Of a DNA stretch of 64,000 nt, positions 31,733 to 40,747 are shown piece after piece. Source of the stretch: Devosia crocina. Its GTDB lineage: Bacteria > Pseudomonadota > Alphaproteobacteria > Rhizobiales > Devosiaceae. Position 1 is the stretch's first letter, and each line of letters begins with the position of its first letter. Position numbers and translations under genes: made by a program. The notes below the pieces were generated by a model, which saw only the letters and a program-made list of their open reading frames with translations, did no database searches and had not been told where the DNA came from. The stretch lies in NCBI RefSeq assembly GCF_900116545.1, contig NZ_FPCK01000001.1, positions 744,001 to 808,000 of the forward strand, written 5' to 3'.

Positions 31733-32060
31733 GACGCCCGGCCTCGCCATTGCGGGGGAGTGTTGACCTTGCGTGTTTCCAGCCACAATCACTGTGCTGC
31801 CCTCGGACCTGACCCGAGGGCGCTGTCGGCTCGCTCGATCCAGGGTGCCTGCTCAACTGACCCGGGGGTCAAACCCGAGACAACTCCGGTGGGTGGCTGG
31901 GAGAATGCGTCTCAGGTGAACGGTGCCCCCGCGGCCCGGGGACAGCCGCACAATTCTTGGTTGACGCATGGGACTTGCCTTGGCCCGTCGGGATTGGCAC
32001 ATGCTGGCCACTTGGCAGCCGGGCCGCGATCCGGTGCTGACGCCCGGAGACGAGCCACCC
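31733..32060. other. Non-coding region with a palindromic element
   Basis: GCCCTCGG (31799-31806) and CCGAGGGC (31814-31821) form a perfect 8-bp inverted repeat, followed by C/G-rich sequence with partial symmetry around 31860-31890. An in-frame ATG at 31968 could extend the TRIC protein by 31 residues but that stretch is not membrane-like or conserved in character. I see no gene here; the repeat resembles the other dispersed palindromes. Confidence 0.45.
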
Positions 32061-32678
32061 ATGCTGACCATAGCATTTTACATCGCCATCACGGCCGAAG
32101 CGATGACCGCGGCTCTTGCCGCCGGCCGGCGCAAGATGGACTGGTTCGGCGTGTGCCTGATCGCCTGCGTAACGGCTTTGGGCGGCGGCACGATGCGCGA
32201 CGTCTTTCTCGACCACTATCCGCTGTTCTGGGTCGCAAATCCCTATGTGCTGCTGCTGGTGTGCGGGGCGGCCCTGCTCACCATTCCGCTGGCGCAACTG
32301 ATCGACCGGCTGCGATGGCCGTTCCTTCTGCTCGACGCCTTGGGGCTCGTGGTGTTCACAGTCGTGGGCTGCAATATCGGGATCGAGGCCGGTGTGCATC
32401 CGATCATCGTCATCGTGGCCGGCATGGTCACGGGAACTGCGGGTGGCATTTTGCGCGACGTTCTTTGCAACGACATCCCCCTGATCTTTCAGGGCGAGCT
32501 TTATGCTTCGGTCTCGATGGTCGTGGGGGTCATCTATTATCTCGGGCTGATGGGCGGGCTGCCCACAGACCTGATGGTCATCGTGGCCATCGCGGTGGGG
32601 CTGACGCTGCGTGTCCTTGCGATCGTGTTCAAATGGGAAATGCCCAAATTCGTCTACGACCGGGAGATGCGCAAGTAA
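32061..32678 (+). CDS. TRIC/UPF0126 (YicG-like) membrane protein
   Basis: The ATG at 32061 gives 205 residues, the usual family length, and seven hydrophobic helices arranged as two similar halves. Each half has the UPF0126 motif: VTALGGGTMRDVFLDHYPLFW and VTGTAGGILRDVLCNDIPLIF (G-G-G/I-x-RD). Structural work assigned this family to trimeric cation channels; bacterial members are otherwise poorly characterised, and some have been tied to glycine transport. It lies between kdgF and uxuA; a role in uronate use is not evident. Confidence 0.88.
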   Translation: MLTIAFYIAITAEAMTAALAAGRRKMDWFGVCLIACVTALGGGTMRDVFLDHYPLFWVANPYVLLLVCGAALLTIPLAQLIDRLRWPFLLLDALGLVVFTVVGCNIGIEAGVHPIIVIVAGMVTGTAGGILRDVLCNDIPLIFQGELYASVSMVVGVIYYLGLMGGLPTDLMVIVAIAVGLTLRVLAIVFKWEMPKFVYDREMRK

Positions 32679-32782
32679 GGTGGTGCCGGATCCGCAGTGT
32701 CCCGCTTGCCTCTCGTGCCGCTTAAACAAACTATCCGACCTCGCCACGGGCGGGGCGCAACAATGAAGACGGAGTTGTAACT

Positions 32783-33994
32783 GTGCGACAGACCTGGCGG
32801 TGGTTCGGCCCCAAGGACCTTTGCAGCATCGACGATATCACTCAGGTCGGCGCTGTCGGCGTCGTGAGCGCGCTGCATCACGTGCCCAATGGTGTGGTCT
32901 GGACGCGCGAAGAGATCGACAAGCGCTATCGTCAAATTGCGACACGCAAGGACGGCATGCCGTCCGGCCTCACCTGGGACGTGGTCGAGAGCCTGCCGGT
33001 CAGCGAGGATATCAAGAAGCAGAAGGGCGATTGGCGCGAGCACATCGCCAACTACAAGACCTCCATGCGCAATCTCGCCGAGAGCGGGATGGAAGTGATC
33101 TGCTACAACTTCATGCCGGTGCTGGACTGGACCCGTACGGACCTGCGCTGGACCGTGTCCAATGGTGGCTCGTGCATGCGGTTCGACATCAACGATTTCG
33201 CCGCCTTCGACATTCACATTCTCAAGCGCCCCGGTGCTGCAACCGACTTTACCAATGCCATTGCCGACGAGGCCGGGCGTCGCTTCGCAGACATGAGTGA
33301 AGACGAGAAAAGGCAGCTCGGCCGGAATGTGACCATGGGCCTGCCGGGCTCGACGGAGTCGATGACGCTCGAAGACGTCCAGGCCCATCTCGACGAATAT
33401 GGCGCCATTAGCCGTGATCAGTTGCGCCAGCACTTCATCGCCTTTCTCGAAGAAGTGGTGCCGGAAGCGGAAAAACTCGGCTTGCGGCTTTGCTGCCATC
33501 CGGACGATCCGCCGTTTGCGCTCCTGGGCCTGCCTCGCATCATGTCGACCGAGGCGGACTACAAGTTCATCCTCGATGCTGTGGACAGCCCCGCCAACGG
33601 CATGACGCTTTGTTCTGGCTCGCTCGGCGCGCGGCCGGACAACGATCTGCCCGGCATGATGGAGCGTTTCGGCCCCAAGGTGCACTTTCTCCATCTGCGC
33701 AACGTGAAGCGGGACACGGACGATATTGCCGGCTCGTTCTTCGAGGCAGAGCATCTGGCGGGCGATACGGACATGGTGGCGCTGATCGCGGCCATCATCC
33801 GCGAAGAACGGCGGCGCAAGGCCGAGGGACGCAAGGATGCGATCATTCCCATGCGGCCCGATCACGGCCAGGACATCCTGGATGATCTCGGCAGGCGGGC
33901 GCAGCCCGGTTACCCGACTATCGGCCGCATGAAGGGACTTGCCGAGTTGCGCGGTGTGATGACAGCGCTCGAACACGGACAGGTTGGATTGTAA
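32783..33994 (+). CDS. uxuA: Mannonate dehydratase
   Basis: A 403-residue protein from a GTG at 32783 with GGAG at 32771-32774. Typical UxuA sequences are MRQTWRWFGPKD, GAVGVVSALHHVPNG near the N-terminus, CYNFMPVLDWTRTDL in the middle, and the metal-binding CCHPDDPP, CSGSLGARPDND, and RPDHGQDILDD segments. It dehydrates D-mannonate to 2-keto-3-deoxygluconate, the same product that KduD makes, so this block feeds both saturated and unsaturated uronates to one intermediate. Mannonate oxidoreductase (UxuB) and hexuronate isomerase (UxaC) are absent here. Confidence 0.96.
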   Translation: MRQTWRWFGPKDLCSIDDITQVGAVGVVSALHHVPNGVVWTREEIDKRYRQIATRKDGMPSGLTWDVVESLPVSEDIKKQKGDWREHIANYKTSMRNLAESGMEVICYNFMPVLDWTRTDLRWTVSNGGSCMRFDINDFAAFDIHILKRPGAATDFTNAIADEAGRRFADMSEDEKRQLGRNVTMGLPGSTESMTLEDVQAHLDEYGAISRDQLRQHFIAFLEEVVPEAEKLGLRLCCHPDDPPFALLGLPRIMSTEADYKFILDAVDSPANGMTLCSGSLGARPDNDLPGMMERFGPKVHFLHLRNVKRDTDDIAGSFFEAEHLAGDTDMVALIAAIIREERRRKAEGRKDAIIPMRPDHGQDILDDLGRRAQPGYPTIGRMKGLAELRGVMTALEHGQVGL

Positions 33995-34063
33995 CCTTTG
34001 ACTTAACGCGTCCTGAAAGTTCGGCTGCCAGAGTGGAAGACGGACTAACGCAGCGGGTGCATC

Positions 34064-34549
34064 ATGGGTGTGGTGGCTACATTGAAGCGCGCCATGAACA
34101 CTCTTGTAGCCAAGCATGTTGATGCGGAACACCGGATTGTGGACGCAGGACCCAAGCGCGTGCTGGTTGTCGACGATGACCAGCACGTGCTCGACGCTGC
34201 CGAGGCGCTGTTTATCTCGGAAGGCTATCTACCGATCCTGATCGGCAGTCCGCAATCGGCGCTGCAGATCGCAAGATCGATGCAGCCATCGGCCATATTT
34301 CTCGATGTTCTTATGCCCGGTTTCGACGGGTGGGATGTGCTGGCTGCTCTCAAAGCAGACTCCTCGACCTGCACCATTCCGGTGGTGATGATCTCGATGC
34401 CGGGGGAGCGGGGGCGAGCGCTCGAAGCGGGCGCGATGGGTGTGATCCCGAAGCCGCTCGATGCGCCGAAGCTGCGTGCCGCCATGGCGAACCTGAACAG
34501 CGCGCACAAAGGCGCCAGCCGCATGCGCTATCTAAGTAGTTTTCGTTAA
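34064..34549 (+). CDS. Stand-alone response-regulator receiver protein
   Basis: A 161-residue protein with a 30-residue N-terminal tail and one receiver domain. Phosphorylation residues are intact: Asp pocket in VLVVDDDQ (36-39), phospho-acceptor Asp81 (FLDVLMPGFDGW), a Ser in place of the usual Thr (VMISMP), and Lys in VIPKPLD. There is no output domain. It lies 93 bases before a GGDEF-EAL gene on the same strand, which may be its partner. The start at 34064 has a weak ribosome site; an ATG at 34094 would shorten the tail. Confidence 0.85.
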   Translation: MGVVATLKRAMNTLVAKHVDAEHRIVDAGPKRVLVVDDDQHVLDAAEALFISEGYLPILIGSPQSALQIARSMQPSAIFLDVLMPGFDGWDVLAALKADSSTCTIPVVMISMPGERGRALEAGAMGVIPKPLDAPKLRAAMANLNSAHKGASRMRYLSSFR

Positions 34550-34642
34550 ACAGTTTCCCGAGGGAAGTGGGATATCCCACGTTAAGCTAGAAGCAGTGAA
34601 GGTCGACGAAGAAACCAATCAGAGGCGCCACACGACCAAACC

Positions 34643-36991
34643 ATGACACCATACGGCGGCCCTTTGTCAGCACTCAACCGGCTTTTCGATCGCGCCATCG
34701 GCGCCGAAGGCTTGCGGCCTGCCGTTCGCGAAAGGCTGCTGCGGCGGCAACTGGGTTCGATCGATAGAACGGCACCCGCCATGCTGGCGGCAGCGATCAT
34801 GATCTTTGCCGTTCTCGGGCTCGCGAGCTGGCACGAAGCGGCATTTGCACCGGCACTGGGCGTTACGCTGCTGATAGTTCTGCTTCATGCAGCAAGCCTG
34901 TTGGCGGTGCGCCAGCCGTTCGACCCTGCACGGGATGCGGAATGGGCTGCCGCTGTCGCCGTAAGCCTCTCGTTCGTTGGCGGCTGCCTTTGGGGCGTCG
35001 TGGTCTGGCTCCTTCCGGCAGCAGGCACGGCGTTTGCGGGTCCAGTGCTGCTGGGTTGTGGCGGGGTTCTGGTAATAGCGAGCCTGTCGCTGGTTCATTA
35101 CCCTCAGGCTCTGGCCGTCTATTGCCTGCCCCTTATTTTCGGAGCGGCGGCGCGGTTGCCGTGGACAGGCCTTGGCCTTGAGGCGGCGATCAGCGGATTG
35201 CTTTTGCTTGGGCTCGCGGTGGTCATTGTTGTGCTTGGCCTGCAGCAGGCTGCGAGCCTGCTCGCGAGCGGCATGGTGTTGGGGCAGGCGGTCGAGGGCG
35301 CGTCAGTCGATGGCGTCAGGGATGGCAAGGCTGACTGGACCTGGGGCATGGATGAAGAGGGACTGATCAACCGCCTCTCGGCCGGGTTTGCTGCGGCGAC
35401 GGGTGTCGGCGAAGCCGATCTTCTGGGCGGGGACTTTGTATATTTCCTGCGCTGCGTGACGGAGCCGGACAACCCATTGATGGAACGGCTCGAGCGGGAC
35501 ATTGCCGCACGCGAAGCCTTCGAGGGCGTGGAACTGCAGGTGGTTGCAGGCGGGCAGGAATGCTGGTGGAGCCTCAGCGGAGGGCCGCTTCACGATCGTG
35601 ATGGCGTCTATCTTGGATATGCCGGCATCGGATCAGACATTTCCCAGCGCCGTCTCGCCGACCGGCGGATCACCACGCTTGCCCACCATGACAGTTTGAC
35701 GGGTCTGCTCAACCGTGCGCGCTTCAACGAACTGCTCGATCACAGCGTGACGCGACTGGCGCGTTATGGCACGCCGTTTGCGGTGCTGATGATCGACCTC
35801 GATGGCTTTAAGGCCGTCAATGACAGTCAGGGCCACCGGTCTGCGGACCTGGTGCTGACCGAATTGGCGCGGAGGATGAAGAGCTCGATCCGCGAGGGCG
35901 ACATGGTTGCGCGCCTCGGCGGGGACGAATTTGCCGTTCTCATGCCGTCAGCGCATGGTGAGGAGGCGGTTCGCTCGGTGGCGGCCCGGCTGATTGCGCA
36001 CCTGCAGATGCCGGTTACCATCAGCGGCAAGGACGTTGCGGTCAGCGCATCGATTGGCGTTGCCATGGCGCCCGCCGCCGGTTGTGATGCCGATCAGGTC
36101 CTGCACCATGCGGGGCTCGCCTTGCAGCGGGTGAAAGCCGAAGGTCGTGGCGCGTTCCGGATGGCCGAGAGCACAGGGGACCGCCAGGAGCGCCAGCGTT
36201 CATCGCTCGATGCGCAGTTGCGTCAGGCTTTGATCCGGCAGGAGCTGGTCTTGCACTATCAGCCGCTCGTTTCCGCTTCTACCGGCGATGCGATGGGCTT
36301 TGAAGCCCTGATCCGCTGGAACCATCCCGAGCGGGGTCTGGTGCTGCCGAGCGAGTTCATCGGCTTTGCCGAAGAGTCAGATCTGATCGTCGATATCGGC
36401 AATTGGACCATCGAAGAAGCCTGCATGACTGCCTCGCTCTGGCCGGAGCATCTGACGGTTTCGGTGAACCTGTCGGCCAAGCATTTCCTGAGTGCCGATA
36501 TCGGGCTTGTCATTCGTCAAGCGCTAGGTCAATCCGGTCTTGCGCCGCACCGGCTCGAGATCGAGATCACGGAAGGATTGTTGCTCGAAGCGGTCGACAG
36601 CGTCGTCGAAAAGCTCCGGGAGATCCGCGCTCTTGGCGTCACCATTGCCATGGATGATTTCGGCACGGGCTATTCCTCGCTTAGCTATCTGCTGAAATTT
36701 CCCTTCGACAAGATCAAGATCGACCAGTCATTCGTCGCGGCATCGACGCGGGATGAGGTGGCGCGAGACATCCTGCGCGCTATTGCGTCGCTGGGCCGTT
36801 CGCTGCGCGTGACCATCACGGCAGAAGGTGTGGAGACGGCCGAGCAGGCAGCGTTCCTCTCAGAGATCGCCTGCCACCAACTCCAGGGCTACCATTTCGC
36901 CAAGCCGCTCGATCCAGCCGAATTGCCAAATTATCTTCTCAGCCACGTCGCAGGACGACTTGCCGCCAGCGAAGCGCGACAACGCGCCTGA
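34643..36991 (+). CDS. Membrane-bound GGDEF-EAL protein (c-di-GMP turnover)
   Basis: The 782-residue product has about six transmembrane helices in residues 45-225, a PAS-like domain at about 230-345, a GGDEF domain with intact GGDEF at 426-430, and an EAL domain with EAL at 554-556 (FEALIRWNHPERG) and conserved DDFGTGYSSLSYL and TAEGVETAEQA. Both active-site motifs look complete, so it could make or degrade c-di-GMP; the inhibitory RxxD site five residues before GGDEF is not apparent. It may control motility or biofilm. The adjacent receiver gene suggests phosphorelay input. Confidence 0.93.
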   Translation: MTPYGGPLSALNRLFDRAIGAEGLRPAVRERLLRRQLGSIDRTAPAMLAAAIMIFAVLGLASWHEAAFAPALGVTLLIVLLHAASLLAVRQPFDPARDAEWAAAVAVSLSFVGGCLWGVVVWLLPAAGTAFAGPVLLGCGGVLVIASLSLVHYPQALAVYCLPLIFGAAARLPWTGLGLEAAISGLLLLGLAVVIVVLGLQQAASLLASGMVLGQAVEGASVDGVRDGKADWTWGMDEEGLINRLSAGFAAATGVGEADLLGGDFVYFLRCVTEPDNPLMERLERDIAAREAFEGVELQVVAGGQECWWSLSGGPLHDRDGVYLGYAGIGSDISQRRLADRRITTLAHHDSLTGLLNRARFNELLDHSVTRLARYGTPFAVLMIDLDGFKAVNDSQGHRSADLVLTELARRMKSSIREGDMVARLGGDEFAVLMPSAHGEEAVRSVAARLIAHLQMPVTISGKDVAVSASIGVAMAPAAGCDADQVLHHAGLALQRVKAEGRGAFRMAESTGDRQERQRSSLDAQLRQALIRQELVLHYQPLVSASTGDAMGFEALIRWNHPERGLVLPSEFIGFAEESDLIVDIGNWTIEEACMTASLWPEHLTVSVNLSAKHFLSADIGLVIRQALGQSGLAPHRLEIEITEGLLLEAVDSVVEKLREIRALGVTIAMDDFGTGYSSLSYLLKFPFDKIKIDQSFVAASTRDEVARDILRAIASLGRSLRVTITAEGVETAEQAAFLSEIACHQLQGYHFAKPLDPAELPNYLLSHVAGRLAASEARQRA

Positions 36992-37037
36992 CAGTCCCGT
37001 CGATCCGCGGAAGTTCCTCGGTTCTCGTAGCTGCCCG

Positions 37038-37325
37038 TCAGGTCAGGCTGGCCAGTTTGTCGGCCATTGACTGCGGCTTATCCGTGCGGGTGGAAAAATG
37101 CATGGTGCAAAAGATGCGTTCGACACCCATGGCATGAAGCCGCTCGCAGCATGCCTCCACCGCAGCGCTGACTGCGCTCATCTCGCCTTCGATATTGGTG
37201 CCGTTGGCGTGCATCTCGTGCGTCAAGCCGGTCTGGGCCAGGATATCGCGAACTTCCCTGATATAGGCGGAAACGGAGGGGCCCACGCCCATGGGCACGA
37301 TACAGAGATCGGCAATGATCTTCAT
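37038..37325 (-). CDS. MTH1187/YkoF-type thiamine-binding small protein (UPF0045)
   Basis: A 95-residue alpha/beta protein starting MKIIADLCIVPMGVGPSVSAYI, with HANGTNIEGEMS and a final MHFSTRTDKPQSMADKLASL, all hallmarks of the UPF0045/MTH1187 family. Members bind thiamine and form tetramers; some accompany thiamine or hydroxymethylpyrimidine transport. It is the last gene of an ABC operon, 10 bases after the permease stop, which hints that the transporter ligand may be thiamine-related rather than a plain amino acid. That link is inference. Confidence 0.88.
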   Translation of the reverse strand: MKIIADLCIVPMGVGPSVSAYIREVRDILAQTGLTHEMHANGTNIEGEMSAVSAAVEACCERLHAMGVERIFCTMHFSTRTDKPQSMADKLASLT

Positions 37326-37335
37326 TGGCAGCTCC

Positions 37336-38070
37336 TTAGCGCATCCACTTGGGCACGAAGCGGATGCCGGGTTGAGCGGGAAGGTGGCGCATCAGCCGCT
37401 GATAAATCAGGCCGAAAATGAAGAAGATGACAAGCGAGACGAGGAGGAAGTAGAGGGCCGCGACTGAAAAATGCAGAAAGGCATTGAAGTCGCGTTCGAA
37501 CAGCGACTTCGCCGTCATCATCAGATCTGCCTGGCCACCGACCACCGGCAGCGCGAAATAAACGATGGCGGTCGCGTGAAAGAGGAACACCACCTCGTTG
37601 GTATAAGCGGGCCAGGCGAGGCGGATCAGATTGGGCCAGACAACGCGCCGGAACTGCTGGCGCGGCGACATACCATAGGCCTTTGCCGCCTCGAGCTCGC
37701 CCCGCGGAACCGCCCGGAGCGCGCCATAGAAGATCTCGGCCGTATAAGCGGCAGTGTTGAGGATCAGCACCATCGGCCCAATGAAGAGAGGGTGCAGCAC
37801 GAAACCGGATATCCCGAGGGGACGCCACACGCTTATGTTCAGAGACAGGGCCAGCGAATAGAACATGAAGAACTGGATAAAGAGCGGCGAACCCCGGAAG
37901 GCATAGATATAGCCGCGCGACATACGGTTGATCAGCGGATTGTTCGAGCCTTTGCCAAGAGCGAGAAAGACGGCCAACACGAAACCGATCGGGATCGATG
38001 CGGCGGCGAAGTAGATGTTGAACATCACCGCCGGGGCCATGATGGCGAGATCGTCGAGAAACCCCTGCAT
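37336..38070 (-). CDS. Polar amino-acid-type ABC permease (HisM-like)
   Basis: A 244-residue protein with about five helices and the HAAT-family permease pattern: RGSPLFIQFFMFYSL near residue 59, LNTAAYTAEIFYGALRAVPRGELEAAKAYGMSPRQQFRRVVWPNLIRLA as the coupling region. It closely parallels the upstream permease, forming an inner-membrane pair. Its ATG overlaps the previous stop by one base (TGATG at 38068-38072), so the two are coupled. Best described as part of a histidine/lysine/arginine-type importer; actual ligand not proven. Confidence 0.92.
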   Translation of the reverse strand: MQGFLDDLAIMAPAVMFNIYFAAASIPIGFVLAVFLALGKGSNNPLINRMSRGYIYAFRGSPLFIQFFMFYSLALSLNISVWRPLGISGFVLHPLFIGPMVLILNTAAYTAEIFYGALRAVPRGELEAAKAYGMSPRQQFRRVVWPNLIRLAWPAYTNEVVFLFHATAIVYFALPVVGGQADLMMTAKSLFERDFNAFLHFSVAALYFLLVSLVIFFIFGLIYQRLMRHLPAQPGIRFVPKWMR

Positions 38071-38882
38071 CAGGCGCGCGCCTCGCTCAGAATGCCTTTG
38101 CCCACGCGGCGCATGATGGCTTCGAAGCCTTTTTCGGATAACCAGGTGACGAGGATGTAGAACACAAAGAGCACGAGATAGTAGCGCCAGCGCCAGTCCT
38201 CATGCACGAGCCCGACGGCAGGCAGGAAATTGGGTGCCCCCAGACGATCGGCCCACAGAACGATATCGGCGATCTGCAACAGCGACAAAAGCGAGGTCGC
38301 CTTGATGATCAGCATCCAGACATTGGAGAGGCCTGGCAGGGCATAGACCCACATCTGCCGCACATGAATGCGCCAGAGGACCTGACTGTGCGACATGCCA
38401 TAAGCACGCGCCGCCTCGAGCTGTCCCGCCGGCACGGAACGGAGGGCGCCGTGGATGACATTGGTTGCAAAGGCGCCATAAACGAGACCCAGCGAGACGC
38501 TTGCCAGCAGCAGGTATTCGGTGGTGCCCAGGAACCAGTTGGCTTCCCGGCATGGCGGCCAGGCTGCAGTCTGGGCAGCGATGGCTTCGGGCGAACAAAC
38601 CTGCGTTGCAACGACCCATTCGACCGCCTGCTCGAAGGCCAGCGGGAAAAACAAGAAAAACAGGACATCGGGCACGCCGCGCACGATGGACGAATAGATG
38701 CTGCCGACCAGCCGCAGCGGCATGAAGCGCGAGTTCTTCATGGTCGCGCCGGCAAGGCCGAAGATCACGGCCAGCGCGCCGCCCATCAGGGCGGCAAAGA
38801 TTGTGAACTGAAAACTGGCATACCAGGTCAGGTGCTTGCCATTGGTCAGGTAGCTGAACCAGAAGCCGATGTCTTCAATCAT
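38070..38882 (-). CDS. Polar amino-acid-type ABC permease (HisQ-like)
   Basis: A 270-residue permease with an N-terminal helix, the RGVPDVLFFLFFPLAFEQAVEW stretch and a coupling loop (HGALRSVPAGQLEAARAYGMSHSQVLWRIHVRQMW). An insert of about 35 residues with two Cys (QVCSPEAIAAQ...WPPCREANW) lies between helices and would face the periplasm; it resembles the insert seen in HisQ/OccQ-type proteins from Rhizobiales. It follows the binding protein after a strong hairpin and overlaps the HisM-like start. Confidence 0.92.
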   Translation of the reverse strand: MIEDIGFWFSYLTNGKHLTWYASFQFTIFAALMGGALAVIFGLAGATMKNSRFMPLRLVGSIYSSIVRGVPDVLFFLFFPLAFEQAVEWVVATQVCSPEAIAAQTAAWPPCREANWFLGTTEYLLLASVSLGLVYGAFATNVIHGALRSVPAGQLEAARAYGMSHSQVLWRIHVRQMWVYALPGLSNVWMLIIKATSLLSLLQIADIVLWADRLGAPNFLPAVGLVHEDWRWRYYLVLFVFYILVTWLSEKGFEAIMRRVGKGILSEARA

Positions 38883-38904
38883 GTGCCGGATACCAGTCGA
38901 GGGG

Positions 38905-38932
38905 CGAGCGAGGGGCCAGTGTCCCTCGCTCG
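38905..38932 (-). terminator. Intra-operon hairpin after the binding-protein gene
   Basis: CGAGCGAGGG (38905-38914) pairs perfectly with CCCTCGCTCG (38923-38932) around an 8-base loop. It lies 8 bases past the binding-protein stop on the minus strand and before the HisQ-like start. It lacks a T-run, consistent with 3'-end stabilisation rather than termination. Confidence 0.6.
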
Positions 38933-38939
38933 GGATTGC

Positions 38940-39692
38940 TTATTCAGCAAAGAACGGACCGCGACCGTCGAACCACTTGGCGATCAATGCGTCGACGGAA
39001 CCGTCAGCCTTGAGAGCGGCCAGGGCTTCATCGAGCGTAGCCTTGAGTTCAGTATCTTCCTTGCGCAGGCCTCCACCGTAACCATTGCCGATCAGGATGT
39101 CCTCGCCGACAAATTCGAAAGCGCCACCCGAGGCTGCGACCACCGGATCGAGGTAGGCTCCATCAGCAAGGATAAGATCGAGATTGCCAGCAGCGAGATC
39201 AGCCATGGCCTGATCCGCCGTCGCAAAGGTCACGACCGTGTTTGCCGACGCGTAGTTGTCCTGGGCGTAGCTGGCCTGGATCGTCCCGCTTTGGACGCCG
39301 AGGCGAACACCTGAAAGTTCTGCGAAGTCGATCGATGCTCCCGGTGCGGCTGCAAACTTGGACGGATCGGGCGGAAAGTAGGGTTCAGTGAATTCAATGG
39401 TCTGAAGCCGCTCGTCGGTGATCGACATGCCCGCCATGATCAGGTCGTAGTTGCCGGCCAGCAGATTGGGGATGATGGAATCCCAGTCATTGATGATCCA
39501 CTCGCAGGTGACGCCCGCAGTTTCGCAGATCGCGTTGCCGAGCTCGATTTCGTACCCGGCTGGGTTGCCGCTGTCGTCAAGGAAGTTCCAGGGCGCATAG
39601 GCACCTTCAGTGGCAATGCGTACGGTTTCCTGAGCCATTGCCGTGCTGCCTAGGGCCAGCGTGGCTGCGGCTGCGAGCATGATCTTCTTCAT
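38940..39692 (-). CDS. Polar amino-acid-type ABC transporter binding protein (SBP family 3)
   Basis: From the ATG at 39692 (signal MKKIMLAAAATLALGSTAMAQ) the protein has 250 residues. The mature part has the family 3 layout: VRIATEGAYAPWNFLDDSGNPAGYEIELGNAIC, then DWDSIIPNLLAGNYDLIMAGMSITDERLQTIEFTEPYF. The Asp and Arg of this last segment normally bind the amino-acid backbone. Two Cys (AICETAGVTCEW) may form the disulphide seen in HisJ/LAO proteins. The open frame upstream of 39692 is not used because it lacks a signal. Confidence 0.92.
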   Translation of the reverse strand: MKKIMLAAAATLALGSTAMAQETVRIATEGAYAPWNFLDDSGNPAGYEIELGNAICETAGVTCEWIINDWDSIIPNLLAGNYDLIMAGMSITDERLQTIEFTEPYFPPDPSKFAAAPGASIDFAELSGVRLGVQSGTIQASYAQDNYASANTVVTFATADQAMADLAAGNLDLILADGAYLDPVVAASGGAFEFVGEDILIGNGYGGGLRKEDTELKATLDEALAALKADGSVDALIAKWFDGRGPFFAE

Positions 39693-39757
39693 CGTTCTCT
39701 CCGTTTCGTTTGTTTTCGTTGGTCGCGCCCGGTTTGGCGGGTCTGAGCTCGGTGGAG

Positions 39758-40564
39758 TTAGGTGTGATTGGCCGCATTCAAGAATTGCCTGAGGCGGGCA
39801 GATTTGGTCGCGCCGAACACATCGTCGGGCGTGCCTTCTTCTTCGATCCGGCCTTGGTGAAGGAAAATGACCCAATCGGACACCGAACGGGCAAACTCCA
39901 TGTCATGCGTAACGAGCACCATGGAGCGGCCTTCGTCAGCGAGCACCTTGATGACGCGCAACACTTCGACTTCGAGTTCGGGGTCGAGCGCCGATGTGGG
40001 CTCGTCGAAAAGCATGACGCGCGGATTGATGCAGAGCGCGCGCGCAATGGCAGCGCGCTGCTGTTGCCCGCCAGACAGTTGGGACGGATAGGCATCGGTC
40101 TTGCTGCCGATGCCGACCTTGTCGAGCATGGCGCGGGCTTCCATCTCGACCTCGTCGCGCTGGCGGCCCTGCACAACAAGCGGCACTTCCATGACGTTTT
40201 GCAGCACCGTCATGTGGGCCCAGAGATTGAAGGACTGGAAGACCATGCCGAGTTCGGACCGGATGCGGCGCAATTGCGCTTCGTCGGCGATCTGACGGCT
40301 AGCTCCCGTTCCGCGCAGCTTGATTGCTTCGCCATCGATCAGCACGTCGCCCCGGTCAGGGATTTCAAGCATGTTGATGCAGCGCAACAGGGTGGATTTG
40401 CCTGATCCGGATGAACCGATCAGCGATATGACCTGCCCTTCGCGCGCAGCAAAGGAAATCCCCTTGAGCACTTCGAGCGCGCCGAAGGATTTGTGCAATC
40501 CGCGGAGCTCAACAACAGGGGATGATCCCGCGGGGGCGGGCGAGGCGTGCTGCATGCTTTCCAT
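39758..40564 (-). CDS. Polar amino-acid-type ABC transporter ATP-binding protein (HisP-like)
   Basis: With the ATG at 40564 the product has 268 residues; ATGs at 40573 and 40555 are close alternatives. It has Walker [10 protein letters not shown] at 50-58, the HAAT-type insert [40 protein letters not shown] region, [15 protein letters not shown] signature and [13 protein letters not shown]. These residues are diagnostic for HisP/GlnQ-type ATPases. It heads the operon, before the binding protein, and should be transcribed from the gap shared with ydcF. Confidence 0.92.
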   Translation of the reverse strand: MESMQHASPAPAGSSPVVELRGLHKSFGALEVLKGISFAAREGQVISLIGSSGSGKSTLLRCINMLEIPDRGDVLIDGEAIKLRGTGASRQIADEAQLRRIRSELGMVFQSFNLWAHMTVLQNVMEVPLVVQGRQRDEVEMEARAMLDKVGIGSKTDAYPSQLSGGQQQRAAIARALCINPRVMLFDEPTSALDPELEVEVLRVIKVLADEGRSMVLVTHDMEFARSVSDWVIFLHQGRIEEEGTPDDVFGATKSARLRQFLNAANHT

Positions 40565-40747
40565 GTGTCCCATTCGGGACGCTTGCTGACCGGCAATTGC
40601 CCTTTTTTGAGGCTGGCAATTTTGACCGCTCCCTAGAAAAGCATTTGTCGGAACGATGGCAAGTGGAAAAGCCAATGTTGCTCAACACACTTGTGGGCGT
40701 GGCCAAACCATGCACAACCCAATCCGCCCTACACCGAAAGGACACGC

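Noticed and set aside
40642..40673. A GGAAC box in the ydcF upstream region
   Set aside because: No CGTT-like element occurs at 16-17 bases, so it is not called an EcfG promoter.
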